Origin: an uncultured Halomonas sp.
Lineage (GTDB): Bacteria; Pseudomonadota; Gammaproteobacteria; Pseudomonadales; Halomonadaceae
DNA: 64,000 nt
Assembly (NCBI RefSeq): GCF_947493865.1
Contig: NZ_CANLTC010000004.1
Location: 230,999-294,998, forward strand
Reading direction: 5' to 3'
The notes beneath the pieces are model-generated. The model saw nothing but the letters and a program-made list of their open reading frames with translations. It did no database searches and was not told where the DNA came from. The position numbers and the translations under genes were made by a program. How positions within the stretch are numbered: position 1 is the first letter of the stretch; every line of letters starts with the position of its first letter. Shown here in pieces: positions 9,251 to 18,815 of the stretch.

Positions 9251-10624
9251 ATGAAGATTATCATCCTGGGTGCCGGCCAAGTTGGCGGCACCCTGGCGGA
9301 ACATCTGGCGCATGAAGAAAACGACATCACCGTCGTCGATACGGAGGCGGGGCGTCTGCGCGAGTTGCACAATCGCCTGGATATTCGCACCGTGACCGGC
9401 TCCGCCTCCTACCCGATGGTGTTGCGCCAGGCGGGCTGCGAGGACGCAGACATGCTGATCGCGGTCACCAATTCCGATGAAGTCAACATGATCGCCTGTC
9501 AGGTGGCGCATACGCTGTTTCGCACCCCCACCAAGATCGCTCGTGTACGCGCCGCTGCCTACCTGACCCGCAAGGGGCTGTTTTCCAACGAAGCGGTACC
9601 CGTGGACGTGCTGATCAGCCCCGAACAGGTCGTCACCGATCATATCCGCCGCCTGATCGTCTATCCCGGGGCGCTGCAGGTACTCGAGTTTGCCGGTGGC
9701 CAAGCTCAGCTGGTCGCGGTCAAGGCCTATTATGGCGGCCCGCTGGTCGGCCAGGAGTTGGGGTTCCTGCGCCGCCATATGCCCAATGTCGATACCCGCG
9801 TCGCCGCTATCTACCGCCAGAATCGCCCGATCATTCCCCGGGGCGACACCGTCATCGAGGCGGACGACGAGGTATTCTTCATCGCTGCCCGGCGGGATAT
9901 CCGCGCCGTCATGAGCGAGCTGCGCAAGATCGAGCGGGATTTTCGCCGCATCATCATCGCCGGAGGCGGTAACATCGGCCAACGCCTGGCGGAGCAACTC
10001 GAGCACAGCCATCAGATCAAGATCATCGAGCGGAACCTGGAACGCTGCAGCCTTCTTTCCGAGCGCCTTGATCGCACCGTGGTACTGCATGGCAGCGCCA
10101 CCAGCAAACGTTTGCTGATCGAGGAAAATATCGAGGATTGCGACATCTTCTGCGCGCTTACCAACGACGATGAGGTCAACATCATGTCATCGATGCTGGC
10201 CAAGCGCCTGGGGGCCAAGAAGGTGCTGACCTTGATCAACAATGCCGCCTATGTGGATCTTGTCCAGGGTGGCGAAATCGATATCGCCATTTCGCCACAG
10301 CAGTCCACCATCGGCGGACTGTTGACCCATGTGCGCCGGGGCGACATCGTCAACGTTCACTCCCTGCGACGCGGGGCGGCCGAGGCGATCGAAGCAATTG
10401 CCCACGGAGATGCGCGGTCATCGAAGGTCATCGGTCGCACTATCGACGAGATCGATCTGCCGGCAGGCACCACCATCGGCGCGGTGGTGCGAGGCAAGGA
10501 GGTGTTGATCGCCCACGACGATGTGGTAATCGAAGCCGGCGATCACGTCATCTTGTTCGTGATCGACAAGCGCCGTATCCGCGATGTGGAGCGTCTGTTC
10601 CAGGTCGGTCTGTCCTTTTTCTAA
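9251..10624 (+). CDS. trkA: Trk potassium uptake regulatory subunit TrkA
   Basis: TrkA is the cytoplasmic nucleotide-gated regulator of the TrkH K+ channel. The 457-residue protein has two RCK units: the first Rossmann motif [10 protein letters not shown] (7-16) with acidic strand end VVDTE, and the second [11 protein letters not shown] (about 238-248), each followed by a TrkA_C domain. It precedes trkH by 46 bp. K+ uptake matters in salt-adapted bacteria as the first response to osmotic upshift. Confidence 0.96.
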   Translation: MKIIILGAGQVGGTLAEHLAHEENDITVVDTEAGRLRELHNRLDIRTVTGSASYPMVLRQAGCEDADMLIAVTNSDEVNMIACQVAHTLFRTPTKIARVRAAAYLTRKGLFSNEAVPVDVLISPEQVVTDHIRRLIVYPGALQVLEFAGGQAQLVAVKAYYGGPLVGQELGFLRRHMPNVDTRVAAIYRQNRPIIPRGDTVIEADDEVFFIAARRDIRAVMSELRKIERDFRRIIIAGGGNIGQRLAEQLEHSHQIKIIERNLERCSLLSERLDRTVVLHGSATSKRLLIEENIEDCDIFCALTNDDEVNIMSSMLAKRLGAKKVLTLINNAAYVDLVQGGEIDIAISPQQSTIGGLLTHVRRGDIVNVHSLRRGAAEAIEAIAHGDARSSKVIGRTIDEIDLPAGTTIGAVVRGKEVLIAHDDVVIEAGDHVILFVIDKRRIRDVERLFQVGLSFF

Positions 10625-10670
10625 GAGTCGGTATGAAAAAAATGTCTTACGCAGCAGGAACCGCTGATTC

Positions 10671-12119
10671 ATGAGCCTACGCGTCACGCTGCGTATTCTC
10701 GGTCTGCTGCTGATGGTATTCAGCCTGACCCTGGTTCCGCCCATTTTGATTTCACTGCTGTTCAATGACACGGTATGGGATGCCTTTGTCATTGCCATGG
10801 CCATCACCTTCGCTACCGGCGCGGTGCTTTACGCACCGAATCATCGTGCCCGCAAGGAGCTACGTACCCGAGACGGCTTCCTGATCACGGTACTGTTCTG
10901 GAGTGTGCTGGGGCTGTTCGGTTCGCTCCCCCTGATGTTTGCCAGTGATCCGGCGCTCTCCTGGACCGATGCGATTTTCGAGTCGTTTTCAGGGCTGACC
11001 ACCACCGGTGCCACGGTGATCACCGGTATCGATCTATTGCCGGACTCCATTCGCTATTACCGCCAGCAGCTGCAGTGGCTGGGCGGCATGGGGATCGTGG
11101 TGCTGGCGGTTGCCATCCTGCCGACTCTGGGTATCGGCGGCATGCAGCTCTACCGTACCGAGATTCCCGGCCCGCTCAAAGACTCCAAGCTGACGCCGCG
11201 CATCACCGAGACAGCCAAGGCGCTGTGGTATATCTATGCCGCGCTGACCCTCACCTGCTTCCTGGCCTACTGGCTGGCAGGCATGAACTGGTTCGACGCC
11301 ATCGGTCATAGTTTCTCGACGGTGGCCATCGGAGGCTTTTCCACCTACGACGCCAGTATCGGCTATTTCGACAGCGCCACCATCGAGCTTATCTGCGTCG
11401 TCTTCATGATCCTTTCATCGATCAGTTTCGGCCTGCATTTCGCCGTGTGGCGGGAAAAGCGGCTGGGGCAGTACCTGCAGGATCCTGAATTCCGCTTTTT
11501 TCTTCTGTTCCTGGCCTTGCTCAGCATCACAACCATCGTGACGCTACTGGTGAGCGGCACCTACAACGACATGACAGGGGTGCGCCACGGCCTGTTCGAG
11601 ACCGTTTCCATTGCCAGCACCTCGGGCTTTGGCGTCGCGGACTTCTCGACCTGGCCCGGCGCCCTGCCCTTCATGCTGTTCGTTGCCGCCTTCGTCGGCG
11701 CCTGCTCCGGGTCTGCCGGGGGCGGCATGAAGGTGATCCGTATTCTGCTGATTTTGAAGCAAGGCATGCGGGAAGTGCTGCGTCTGATCCATCCCAGCGC
11801 GATCATCTCGATCAAGGTGGGCAAGATGCGCGTGACGGACAGCGTATCCCAGGCGGTATGGGGGTTCTTCTCCGTCTATGTGATGCTGTTTTTCCTCATG
11901 CTGGTAGGCATGCTGACGACGGGACTCGACCAGGTCACCGCCTGGTCCGCGGTCGGCTCCGCGCTCAACAATCTAGGCCCCGGCCTTGGTGAGGTCGCCA
12001 ATCACTATGGCAATATTCCTGCCGCAGCCAAGTGGATACTGGTAATCGCCATGGTATTGGGGCGCCTGGAGATTTTTACGGTACTGGTGCTGTTTACCCC
12101 GGCTTTCTGGCGCCGCTAA
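10671..12119 (+). CDS. trkH: Trk potassium transporter TrkH
   Basis: TrkH/TrkI-type K+ translocating membrane subunit, 482 residues with about ten to twelve hydrophobic segments. The selectivity-filter loops are recognisable: SFSGLTTTGATVI, HSFSTVAIGGFST, SIASTSGFGVADFS and SALNNLGPGLGEV, each with the conserved glycine. The family signature QLQWLGGMGIVVLAVAILP is present. It sits directly downstream of trkA and very likely forms the complete Trk system with it. Whether it is closer to TrkH or TrkI of Halomonas cannot be settled by eye. Confidence 0.95.
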   Translation: MSLRVTLRILGLLLMVFSLTLVPPILISLLFNDTVWDAFVIAMAITFATGAVLYAPNHRARKELRTRDGFLITVLFWSVLGLFGSLPLMFASDPALSWTDAIFESFSGLTTTGATVITGIDLLPDSIRYYRQQLQWLGGMGIVVLAVAILPTLGIGGMQLYRTEIPGPLKDSKLTPRITETAKALWYIYAALTLTCFLAYWLAGMNWFDAIGHSFSTVAIGGFSTYDASIGYFDSATIELICVVFMILSSISFGLHFAVWREKRLGQYLQDPEFRFFLLFLALLSITTIVTLLVSGTYNDMTGVRHGLFETVSIASTSGFGVADFSTWPGALPFMLFVAAFVGACSGSAGGGMKVIRILLILKQGMREVLRLIHPSAIISIKVGKMRVTDSVSQAVWGFFSVYVMLFFLMLVGMLTTGLDQVTAWSAVGSALNNLGPGLGEVANHYGNIPAAAKWILVIAMVLGRLEIFTVLVLFTPAFWRR

Positions 12120-12197
12120 CGGTCGTTGCGCTTGGACTGCCCCACTCCCTTCATGGATAATCAGCGGCCTGATTGATTCCGTTGCAAGCGAGCGTCC

Positions 12198-13421
12198 ATG
12201 ACCGACACCCAGGCTATCACCTCCGAGGACGCCATCATTGGCCCTCGCCGCATCGTCGAAAGCGGTGACACACGCTACACCCTGCTGGGGACCGCCCATG
12301 TTTCCCGGGCCAGCGCCGAGGAAGTGCGTGAGTTGATTCGCTCCGGCGACTTCGACGCAGTGGCGATCGAGCTGTGCCAGTCGCGCTATCAGAGCCTGAT
12401 CAACCCCAACGCCCTGGCGGAGCAGGATCTCTTCCAGGTCTTTCGCCAAGGCAAGGCCGGCATGGTGGCCGCCAGCCTCGCGCTGGGGGCGTTTCAGCAG
12501 CGCGTGGCGGAGCAATCGGGTATCGAGCCAGGTGCCGAAATGCGCGCCGCGGTGGACGAGAGCCGTGAGGCGAACCTGCCTCTACTACTGATCGATCGGG
12601 AAGTGGGCACTACCTTGAAGCGCGTCTATGCCAATGTGCCCTGGTGGCAGCGCATGGGGTTGATCACCGGTCTGTTCGGTAGCTTGCTGTCGCGTCAGCA
12701 GGTTTCCAGCGAAGACATCGAACGGCTCAAGCAAGGCGATGTGCTGGAATCCACCTTCAGCGAGTTTGCCGAGCAATCCGAAGCGCTCTATACGCCCTTG
12801 ATCGCCGAGCGTGACCGTTACATGGCCCTGCGCCTGGTTGAAGAGAACCCGCAGGATCGCTATCGCAATGTACTGGTGGTGATTGGCGCCGGCCACCTCA
12901 AGGGCCTGGCAACGCATCTCGAACAGCCGCTGCCCCGGCCCCCTACTGCTGAGCGTGAACACCTGGAAGCGACACCGCAACGGGGGCGCTGGTGGAAGGC
13001 GATTCCCTGGCTGATCACGGCCCTGGTGCTGATAGGCTTTGCCATCGGCTTTTCTCGCGATAGCGAGCTTGGCTGGCAACTGATCGGTGAATGGTTCCTG
13101 ATCAATGGCGTGCTCTCGGGCCTTGGCGCCGCCATCGCCCTGGCCCATCCGCTTACCGTGGTGGCGACCTTCTTTGCCGCGCCGCTGACTTCGCTCAACC
13201 CCACCATCGGCGCCGGTTTCGTGGCCGCCGGAGTGGAGCTTGCACTGCGCCGACCCAAGGTGCGGGACTTCTCGCAACTACGCCACGACGTGGCCGCCCT
13301 CAAAGGCTGGTGGCGCAATCGTGTGTCTCGCACATTGCTGGTATTCCTGCTTGCCACCGTCGGCTCCGCCGCCGGCACCTGGATCGCCGGGTTACGAATC
13401 GCCGGTAAGCTGTTCGGTTGA
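12198..13421 (+). CDS. TraB/PrgY-family membrane protein
   Basis: The 407-residue protein starts with the TraB/GumN-like fold (TLLGTAHVSRASAEEV, then DFDAVAIELCQSRY) and VLVVIGAGHLKGL near residue 225. It ends with a hydrophobic C-terminal third of about four membrane segments (LITALVLIGFAIGF, LINGVLSGLGAAIALAHPL, VATFFAAPLTSLNP, TLLVFLLATVGSAAG). TraB/PrgY proteins in enterococci shut down pheromone activity; the bacterial and archaeal homologues have no firm function, though membrane protease-like activity has been proposed. The gene stands alone after trkH. Confidence 0.8.
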   Translation: MTDTQAITSEDAIIGPRRIVESGDTRYTLLGTAHVSRASAEEVRELIRSGDFDAVAIELCQSRYQSLINPNALAEQDLFQVFRQGKAGMVAASLALGAFQQRVAEQSGIEPGAEMRAAVDESREANLPLLLIDREVGTTLKRVYANVPWWQRMGLITGLFGSLLSRQQVSSEDIERLKQGDVLESTFSEFAEQSEALYTPLIAERDRYMALRLVEENPQDRYRNVLVVIGAGHLKGLATHLEQPLPRPPTAEREHLEATPQRGRWWKAIPWLITALVLIGFAIGFSRDSELGWQLIGEWFLINGVLSGLGAAIALAHPLTVVATFFAAPLTSLNPTIGAGFVAAGVELALRRPKVRDFSQLRHDVAALKGWWRNRVSRTLLVFLLATVGSAAGTWIAGLRIAGKLFG

Positions 13422-13593
13422 ATCATTGCTTGGGTAGACGGTCTTAATTCGCGGAATCCAGCCCCAACTTTCTTGCTGCCATCGTTATCATGCCGCCCCT
13501 CTTTGATGCCTCTTTTGCGTTCGACGCCTCATTTGCCCTAACCTGTAACGCGATGATTGGAGAGGTCCAACTACAGGACGCAAGGAGGCTGAT

Positions 13594-15009
13594 GTGAGTG
13601 ATACCGATCTGGGTTTGATGGATGCCGGTCGGCTTACGAAACTATTCAAATCCCGTGACGCTTCCCCGTTGGAGGCCACCCGGGCAGCACTCGAGCGCAT
13701 CGAGCGTTTCAACAGCCAAGTCAACGCCTACACCTATGTAGACCGAGAGGGTGCGGAAGCAGCCGCCAAGGCATCCGCCCGGCGCTGGGGCCAAGGCAAG
13801 CCGCTGAGCCCGATCGATGGCGTGCCGGTTTCGCTCAAGGATTTAACGGAAGTGGCCGGCATGCCTGCCCGGGAAGGGTCGCGGCTGACCTCGAACGCGC
13901 ACTGCGAAGAGGATGCACCACCGGCCCGCATGCTGCGAGAGGCGGGTGCGGTGCTGCTCGGCAAGACCAATACCCCGGAGTTCGGCTGGAAGGCGGTGAC
14001 CGACAACCGGGTCTTTGGCGCGACCTGCAACCCTTGGGACACCCGCCTGACCCCGGGTGGCTCCTCCGGTGGTGCCGCCGCGGCCGCCGCGCTCAATATG
14101 GGCGTGCTGCACCAGGGCGGCGATTCCGGGGGCTCGATTCGTATCCCCGCCGCCTTCACCGGTGTGTTCGGCTTCAAGCCGACCTTCGGCTGGACGCCCC
14201 AATGGCCGCCGGCCAAGGAACCGACGCTATCCCATATCGGCCCGTTGACCCGCAATGTGCGTGACGCAGCGCACATGCTCAACGTGATCGGCCGCTACGA
14301 CTATCGCGACCCCTATGCCACCCGCGGCCAACCCGAGGACTGGGGCGTGGATCTCGACAGCGACCTGCGCGGGCTGCGAATCGCCTACTCGCCGGATCTG
14401 GGTTATGCGAAGGTCGACCCTCAGATCGCCGAGCGCGTCCGCGAGGCGACACAAAAGCTGGAGGCATTGGGCGCCGAAATCGTCGAGATCGACCCGGGCT
14501 TCGAATCCCCCATCAAGACTTTCCAGACCCTGTGGTTCACCGCCTCGCTTGAGCTGTGGTCGCAATGCAGCGAAGAACAGCGTCAGAAACTCGACCCCGG
14601 CCTCGTGGCCAATGCCCGTCAGGCAGAAAACTGGCGCGCCGTCGACCTGTTCCGGGCGCTGGCCGATCGCGCCCGCCTGACTCAACAGCTGGAACACTTC
14701 AATCAGGAGTACCACTTGTTGATGACGCCTTCGGTGCCGATCGAGCCCTTCGAGATCAACCACGAGGTGCCGCCGGGCAGCGACATGCGCGACTGGGAAG
14801 AGTGGGCGCCGTTCTCCTACCCCTTCAACTTGAGCCAGCAACCGGCGGCCTCGGTGCCCTGCGGCTTTACCGACAAAGGCCTGCCGGTCGGCTTCCAGCT
14901 TGCCGGTGGCAAGTTCGACGACACTCGCGTATTGCGGGCCTGTCACGCCTTCATGGAAGCGCATCCGCCGCGTTTTCCCACGGTGCCGGACCCGGCACAA
15001 CATGCCTGA
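13594..15009 (+). CDS. amidase-signature family amidase
   Basis: A hydrolase of the amidase signature family that cleaves a carboxamide bond. The Ser-cisSer-Lys triad is visible: Lys82 in VSLKDLTEVAG, the GGSSGG loop at 155-160, and the nucleophile Ser181 in DSGGSIRIPA. Start is GTG 13594 with AAGGAGG five bases upstream. At 471 residues it is a stand-alone amidase; no gatB or gatC is nearby, so it is not the tRNA amidotransferase. The EctC-like gene follows after 37 bp, so the two are probably co-transcribed and may act on one substrate. Confidence 0.88.
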   Translation: MSDTDLGLMDAGRLTKLFKSRDASPLEATRAALERIERFNSQVNAYTYVDREGAEAAAKASARRWGQGKPLSPIDGVPVSLKDLTEVAGMPAREGSRLTSNAHCEEDAPPARMLREAGAVLLGKTNTPEFGWKAVTDNRVFGATCNPWDTRLTPGGSSGGAAAAAALNMGVLHQGGDSGGSIRIPAAFTGVFGFKPTFGWTPQWPPAKEPTLSHIGPLTRNVRDAAHMLNVIGRYDYRDPYATRGQPEDWGVDLDSDLRGLRIAYSPDLGYAKVDPQIAERVREATQKLEALGAEIVEIDPGFESPIKTFQTLWFTASLELWSQCSEEQRQKLDPGLVANARQAENWRAVDLFRALADRARLTQQLEHFNQEYHLLMTPSVPIEPFEINHEVPPGSDMRDWEEWAPFSYPFNLSQQPAASVPCGFTDKGLPVGFQLAGGKFDDTRVLRACHAFMEAHPPRFPTVPDPAQHA

Positions 15010-15046
15010 CAGTTCATTCACCCCCTTGGAGCAAAAGGAATTTTCG

Positions 15047-15448
15047 ATGATCGTTCGCACCCACGAGGACGCTGAAAACAACGCCATCGACGAAGAGAAA
15101 TTCATCAGCCGCCGCTATACGCTACGGGCCGACGGCATGGGCCACTCGGTACACGAGACCTATATCAAGCCCGGCCAGGAACTGCACATGTGGTACAAGA
15201 ACCACAAGGAAAGCGTGATCTGTACCGAAGGCGAAGGCCAGATCGAGGATCTGACCGAAGGCGGCAAATGGGAACTCAAGCCCGGAGTGCTTTATGCCCT
15301 GGATAAAAATCAGCAGCATATCTTGAGCAGCGAAAAAGGCATGACCGTACTCTGTGTATTCAGCCCTGCCCTGGTCGGCCCCGAGGATCACGACGAACAA
15401 GGCAGCTATCCATTGTATGACGACGACGGCACGGTGCTGCAACGATAA
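15047..15448 (+). CDS. EctC-like cupin (solitary ectoine synthase homologue)
   Basis: The 133-residue protein aligns over its whole length with ectoine synthase, the cupin that cyclises N-gamma-acetyl-diaminobutyrate to ectoine. Shared features are MIVR at the start, HMWYKNHKESVICTEGEG (metal-ligand Glu region), LKPGVLYALDKNQQHIL (Tyr and His ligands) and VFSPALVGPEDHDEQGSYPL at the end. The sequence differs from canonical EctC at several places, for example HETYIKPGQELHM instead of the usual HxTxxxAGxETHI. No ectA or ectB is present in the window. The neighbour is an amidase, so a different cyclisation or hydrolysis substrate is possible. Start ATG 15047 follows AAAGGAA. Confidence 0.85.
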   Translation: MIVRTHEDAENNAIDEEKFISRRYTLRADGMGHSVHETYIKPGQELHMWYKNHKESVICTEGEGQIEDLTEGGKWELKPGVLYALDKNQQHILSSEKGMTVLCVFSPALVGPEDHDEQGSYPLYDDDGTVLQR

Positions 15449-15519
15449 GCCATGCGCAGGACTTCCAGCAGGTGGACCAACACCGTCATTAACTCACCTT
15501 CCATTAGTGGCGCGACGGT

Positions 15520-16107
15520 ATGACGCTCGACACGACGGCGATCAACCAGGGCATGACCCACTTCGACGGCCAGGAAGCTATCTGGCTGTTCGGCTATGGC
15601 TCGCTGATCTGGAAGGCGGGCTTTCCCTATCTTGAGCGGCGCCCGGCCTATATTCATGGTTGGGTGCGACGCTTCTGGCAAGGCTCCCATGATCATCGTG
15701 GCACCCCGGAAGCGCCGGGCCGGGTCGCCACCCTGATTCGTCAGGCCGGCGCCATCTGTCATGGCATGGCGTACCGGATCACCCCCGAGACCCTGGGGCC
15801 ACTCGATGTTCGTGAAAAGAATGGCTATCTGCGTCTGGTCACCGACCTGCATTTTTACGATGACCGCGACGGCACGGGTGACGAGGAACAGGCTGAAGGC
15901 CTGGTGTATATCGCTACCGAAGACAACGCCGCTTTTCTCGGCGACGCTTCCTACCACCATATCGCGCAACAGATCGCCCACGCTCACGGCCCGAGCGGCC
16001 CCAATCGCGACTACTTGCTGAATCTGGCTATCGCCCTGCGTGAGCTCGATGTCGAAGACCCCCATGTGTTCGAGCTGGAACGATTGCTGCCCCCTCAAGG
16101 CCGATAA
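15520..16107 (+). CDS. ChaC-family gamma-glutamylcyclotransferase
   Basis: ChaC proteins cleave glutathione to 5-oxoproline and Cys-Gly. The product (195 residues) has the substrate loop WLFGYGSLIWKAGF, then RRFWQGSHDHRGTPEAPGR and the downstream VYIATEDNAAFLG segment typical of the family. It lies 71 bp after the EctC-like gene on the same strand; since 5-oxoproline formation, amide hydrolysis and EctC-type cyclisation are related chemistry, a shared role is conceivable but unproven. An alternative start at ATG 15553 would remove 11 residues. Confidence 0.88.
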   Translation: MTLDTTAINQGMTHFDGQEAIWLFGYGSLIWKAGFPYLERRPAYIHGWVRRFWQGSHDHRGTPEAPGRVATLIRQAGAICHGMAYRITPETLGPLDVREKNGYLRLVTDLHFYDDRDGTGDEEQAEGLVYIATEDNAAFLGDASYHHIAQQIAHAHGPSGPNRDYLLNLAIALRELDVEDPHVFELERLLPPQGR

Positions 16108-16162
16108 AAGAGTAAACTAGCCCGAAATCACCCATTTTCATTACCACAGCAAGACGAGAAAG

Positions 16163-17917
16163 ATGATGAGCAGCAAGATCAGCGTAGCGTCCCCCCTGGT
16201 CATTTTGCATGGCGACGAAATGGCCCAGGTGGCCTTCGAGAAGATCCTCGAGATGTTCGTGACCTCGCGCCTGGACATGAAACTGATCGATATCGACCTG
16301 TCCGCGGAAAACCGCCTGGCGACCAACGGCCAGGCCGTCATGGATGCCATCGAAGCGCTCAGGCAGCACGGCGTGGGCATCAAGAATGCCGGCATGACCG
16401 TCAATCGGGAACAACTGACAGAGCTGCTGGCCAAGCATCCCGATATCGACCAGGCCAGCCTGCACCCGCTGGCCACCAAGTCGCCCAATGGCGCAATCCG
16501 CAAGGGTATTGGCGGCAACATTACTCGGGAAGACATCCAGTTTCGCAACCTGGAGTTCGACAAGCCCGAATGGATCGGCCGGGACATCGAGGTCGACACC
16601 ATGACCAGCGGCGGCATCAAGGAGAGCTATAACGAGCTCTCGCGTGCCACCGGCATCATCAAGCTGATGTTCGTCGGTGCCAGCGGCGACCCGGAAGAAC
16701 TGCACCGTCGGGAGGTCAACAAGGGCGACCCCTGGCTGCTGGCCACCAACGATATCGATGATATCAAGGCCTGGGCGCACCGCTTCTTCAAGCGGGCCAT
16801 CGACGAGAAGCGCGACATCTATCTCGGCCTCAAGGACACGGTTATCGCCGGTTACGACGGCGCCATGCGCACGGTCATCGAGGATATCTACCGGCAGGAG
16901 TATCAGCAGCAGGTCGAATCCCTGGGGCTTGCCTACCATTATGAGCTGATCGATGCCCAGGCCGCGCGCATCGTCGCCAACCCGCCCAAGCGGGCGCTGT
17001 GGGGCGTGCCGGACAACACCACCGGCCGCAAGCTCTACAAGCTGGTCGAACAACTCAAGCGCTACGGCATCCCGAAGCGCGAGGCCAGGGTGTCGCTTTC
17101 GCGCATGAGCGCCGGCGGTGGCGATCAATACGGCAGCTACAACATGCCCGCGAGGGAAGACGGCATCCTCAAGGTGATCGTCGATGGCGAGGAAAAGCAT
17201 GCCCGGCGGGTGAAGGAAGGCGACCCGATTCTGCTGATGTCCAACGATGCCCAGGCCATCAAGGATTGGGTGCTGCAGGTGTTTCGCGATGCATCGCGCA
17301 AGAAGAAGGAGGTCTACTTCGGCCTCAAGCGCGAGTACATGAACTACGACGAAGTGTTCAGCACCGTCATCACCGATGTGCGTTACGAACTGGCCCAAGG
17401 GGGTACGCCACCGCCGTCATTCATGATCATGCGGCCCTCAAGCCAGTTGATCAAGATGATAACCGACCCGCCCCGCAATGCCCTCTACCCCGCACAGAAC
17501 CTGGATGGCGACATCTTCTCGGATATTTCCGCCGCCCTGGGGGGAAGCCTTGCCACGGCGAGTTCCATCATCGAAAGCAAGAATGGCACCATGCTGTTCG
17601 AGGCGCCTCACGGCACCGCCCACGACCTGTATCTGAAATACCTGGAGAGCGACGGCAAGGAAGCGCACTTCAACTCCTCGGCGCTTCTGTTCGCCGTGGC
17701 CAATGCGCTGGAGACCCTGGGCGAACGTGAGAGCAACGACGCCCTCGTCGACTACGCCACACAGCTAAAAGAAGCGCTGATCGACACCGTCGATGCCGGC
17801 ATCATCACCGGCGACCTGAAAGGCAAGACCGCCGACCCGAATAAGGAGCAGGTGGTGGACATGCAGGGCTTTCTCGATGCAGTGGAAAAGCGCCTCCAGC
17901 AGGGAAAAGCGTCATGA
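16163..17917 (+). CDS. icd: isocitrate dehydrogenase, long form with duplicated internal domain
   Basis: The ends match the homodimeric (eukaryote-like) isocitrate dehydrogenase class: VILHGDEMAQ at 13-22, SPNGAIRKGIGGNI with the substrate serine at 107-120, the catalytic YDGAMRTVIEDIYRQEY (231-247), LDGDIFSDISAALGG (447-461) and the cofactor loop FEAPHGTAHD (479-488). The protein is 584 residues instead of about 400-415. The excess comes from a tandem repeat: about 141-282 and about 308-443 align with each other (GDPxLL, ND, GLK, YD, TVIxD; roughly 40 percent identity over a 57-residue core). The second copy leads into the NLDGD segment. Function in the TCA cycle is likely; NADP specificity is assumed, not shown. 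Confidence 0.88.
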   Translation: MMSSKISVASPLVILHGDEMAQVAFEKILEMFVTSRLDMKLIDIDLSAENRLATNGQAVMDAIEALRQHGVGIKNAGMTVNREQLTELLAKHPDIDQASLHPLATKSPNGAIRKGIGGNITREDIQFRNLEFDKPEWIGRDIEVDTMTSGGIKESYNELSRATGIIKLMFVGASGDPEELHRREVNKGDPWLLATNDIDDIKAWAHRFFKRAIDEKRDIYLGLKDTVIAGYDGAMRTVIEDIYRQEYQQQVESLGLAYHYELIDAQAARIVANPPKRALWGVPDNTTGRKLYKLVEQLKRYGIPKREARVSLSRMSAGGGDQYGSYNMPAREDGILKVIVDGEEKHARRVKEGDPILLMSNDAQAIKDWVLQVFRDASRKKKEVYFGLKREYMNYDEVFSTVITDVRYELAQGGTPPPSFMIMRPSSQLIKMITDPPRNALYPAQNLDGDIFSDISAALGGSLATASSIIESKNGTMLFEAPHGTAHDLYLKYLESDGKEAHFNSSALLFAVANALETLGERESNDALVDYATQLKEALIDTVDAGIITGDLKGKTADPNKEQVVDMQGFLDAVEKRLQQGKAS

Positions 17918-18004
17918 ACTACGCCAAGGCGAGACCGAGTAGCCAGCTCTAGAGGATGCTTTGAACTTAGGCGGGGAGCCTAGTAATGGGGCCATTGCAA
18001 CCTT

Positions 18005-18427
18005 TTAGCCGATTTCCCATGGGTTGATGATATTGACACCAAGATTCTCGAAGTCTTTCACGTTACGAGTGGCTAACGTCGCTTGGTGCTGAAGGCAGAT
18101 GGCTGCGATCTGGGCATCTGCCATATGCACCCCTCGCCCCGCTTTCTCGCTGGCGGCTACTTGCTCGGCGTAATAAACCGCAGCCTCACCGTCAAACGGC
18201 AATATCAGGCCTGCAAAATCTTCCTCGAACATTGCCGCCGCCATGGCGGTGAAACCACGCTTGCGTCTACCGTCGGGCAGGCGCTCGATGCCATACAAAA
18301 CCTCCGCTACCGTGATCGCAGAAATCGCCACAGAAATCGGATCCTGAACATCCAGCCAATTGACGACACGAGATTCCGGTTTTGGTCGCATCAGTTCGGA
18401 CAGGATATTGGTATCGAGGACGATCAT
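18005..18427 (-). CDS. vapC: PIN-domain toxin of a FitAB/VapBC-type pair
   Basis: A 140-residue PIN-domain ribonuclease. The acidic active-site residues are present: Asp5 in MIVLDTNILSELM, Glu in TVAEVLYGIERLP, Asp in HMADAQIAA, and Asp in TRNVKDFE. The sequence is closest in style to FitB (DTNILSELM and the INPWE ending). The start overlaps the antitoxin stop by 4 bp (18424-18427). The gene lies about 90 bp from the convergent icd. VapC-type toxins cleave specific tRNA or rRNA; the target here is unknown. Confidence 0.92.
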   Translation of the reverse strand: MIVLDTNILSELMRPKPESRVVNWLDVQDPISVAISAITVAEVLYGIERLPDGRRKRGFTAMAAAMFEEDFAGLILPFDGEAAVYYAEQVAASEKAGRGVHMADAQIAAICLQHQATLATRNVKDFENLGVNIINPWEIG

Positions 18428-18666
18428 TCTTCGAAGCCTGGTGCTCGAGGTTTATCACTACGAGAAGGTAACTCCAGCTCTACGCCTCCAGCATGTACAA
18501 ACCGCTCATGGATACGACTCCCTAAGCCTCTCTCTTTTGGCTGGCTCAGGGCGCGACGGAGGATAAGGCGGGCCTCTTCTTCCATGGAATGCCCATGTCG
18601 AGCCGCCTCAAGCCGTAGCCTAGACTTCAGTTGATCTTCCAGATTGCGAATGGTGATCGAAGCCAT
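18424..18666 (-). CDS. ribbon-helix-helix antitoxin (FitA-like)
   Basis: An 80-residue protein with an N-terminal RHH DNA-binding motif (MASITIRNLEDQLKSRLRLE, then HGHSMEEEARLILRRAL) and a C-terminal tail (ELPSRSDKPRAPGFEE) that would wrap the toxin. It binds its own promoter and neutralises the PIN toxin encoded downstream with 4-bp overlap. The pair sits directly beside the tRNA remnant that marks the island edge. Confidence 0.9.
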   Translation of the reverse strand: MASITIRNLEDQLKSRLRLEAARHGHSMEEEARLILRRALSQPKERGLGSRIHERFVHAGGVELELPSRSDKPRAPGFEE

Positions 18667-18815
18667 ATCGTTCTCCCCAGATTATCATTTCGCTATCAAT
18701 GATTACGATGATTGCGTTGATTGCATTTTATGCAATATGACGTTCTACACGCAATCGCATTGATCGTGCATAGGGCTATTCAGAAAATATTAAAGACGAG
18801 AAGATGAATGGGTAA

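Noticed and set aside
13594..15009. GatA subunit of the tRNA amidotransferase
   Set aside because: No gatB or gatC is adjacent and the gene pairs with an EctC-like gene; a stand-alone amidase is more likely.
15047..15448. Complete ectoine biosynthesis operon
   Set aside because: Only an EctC-like gene is present; no ectA, ectB or ask homologue lies nearby.
16028..17398. 456-codon open frame on the minus strand
   Set aside because: It is antisense to icd and shows no recognisable protein features.
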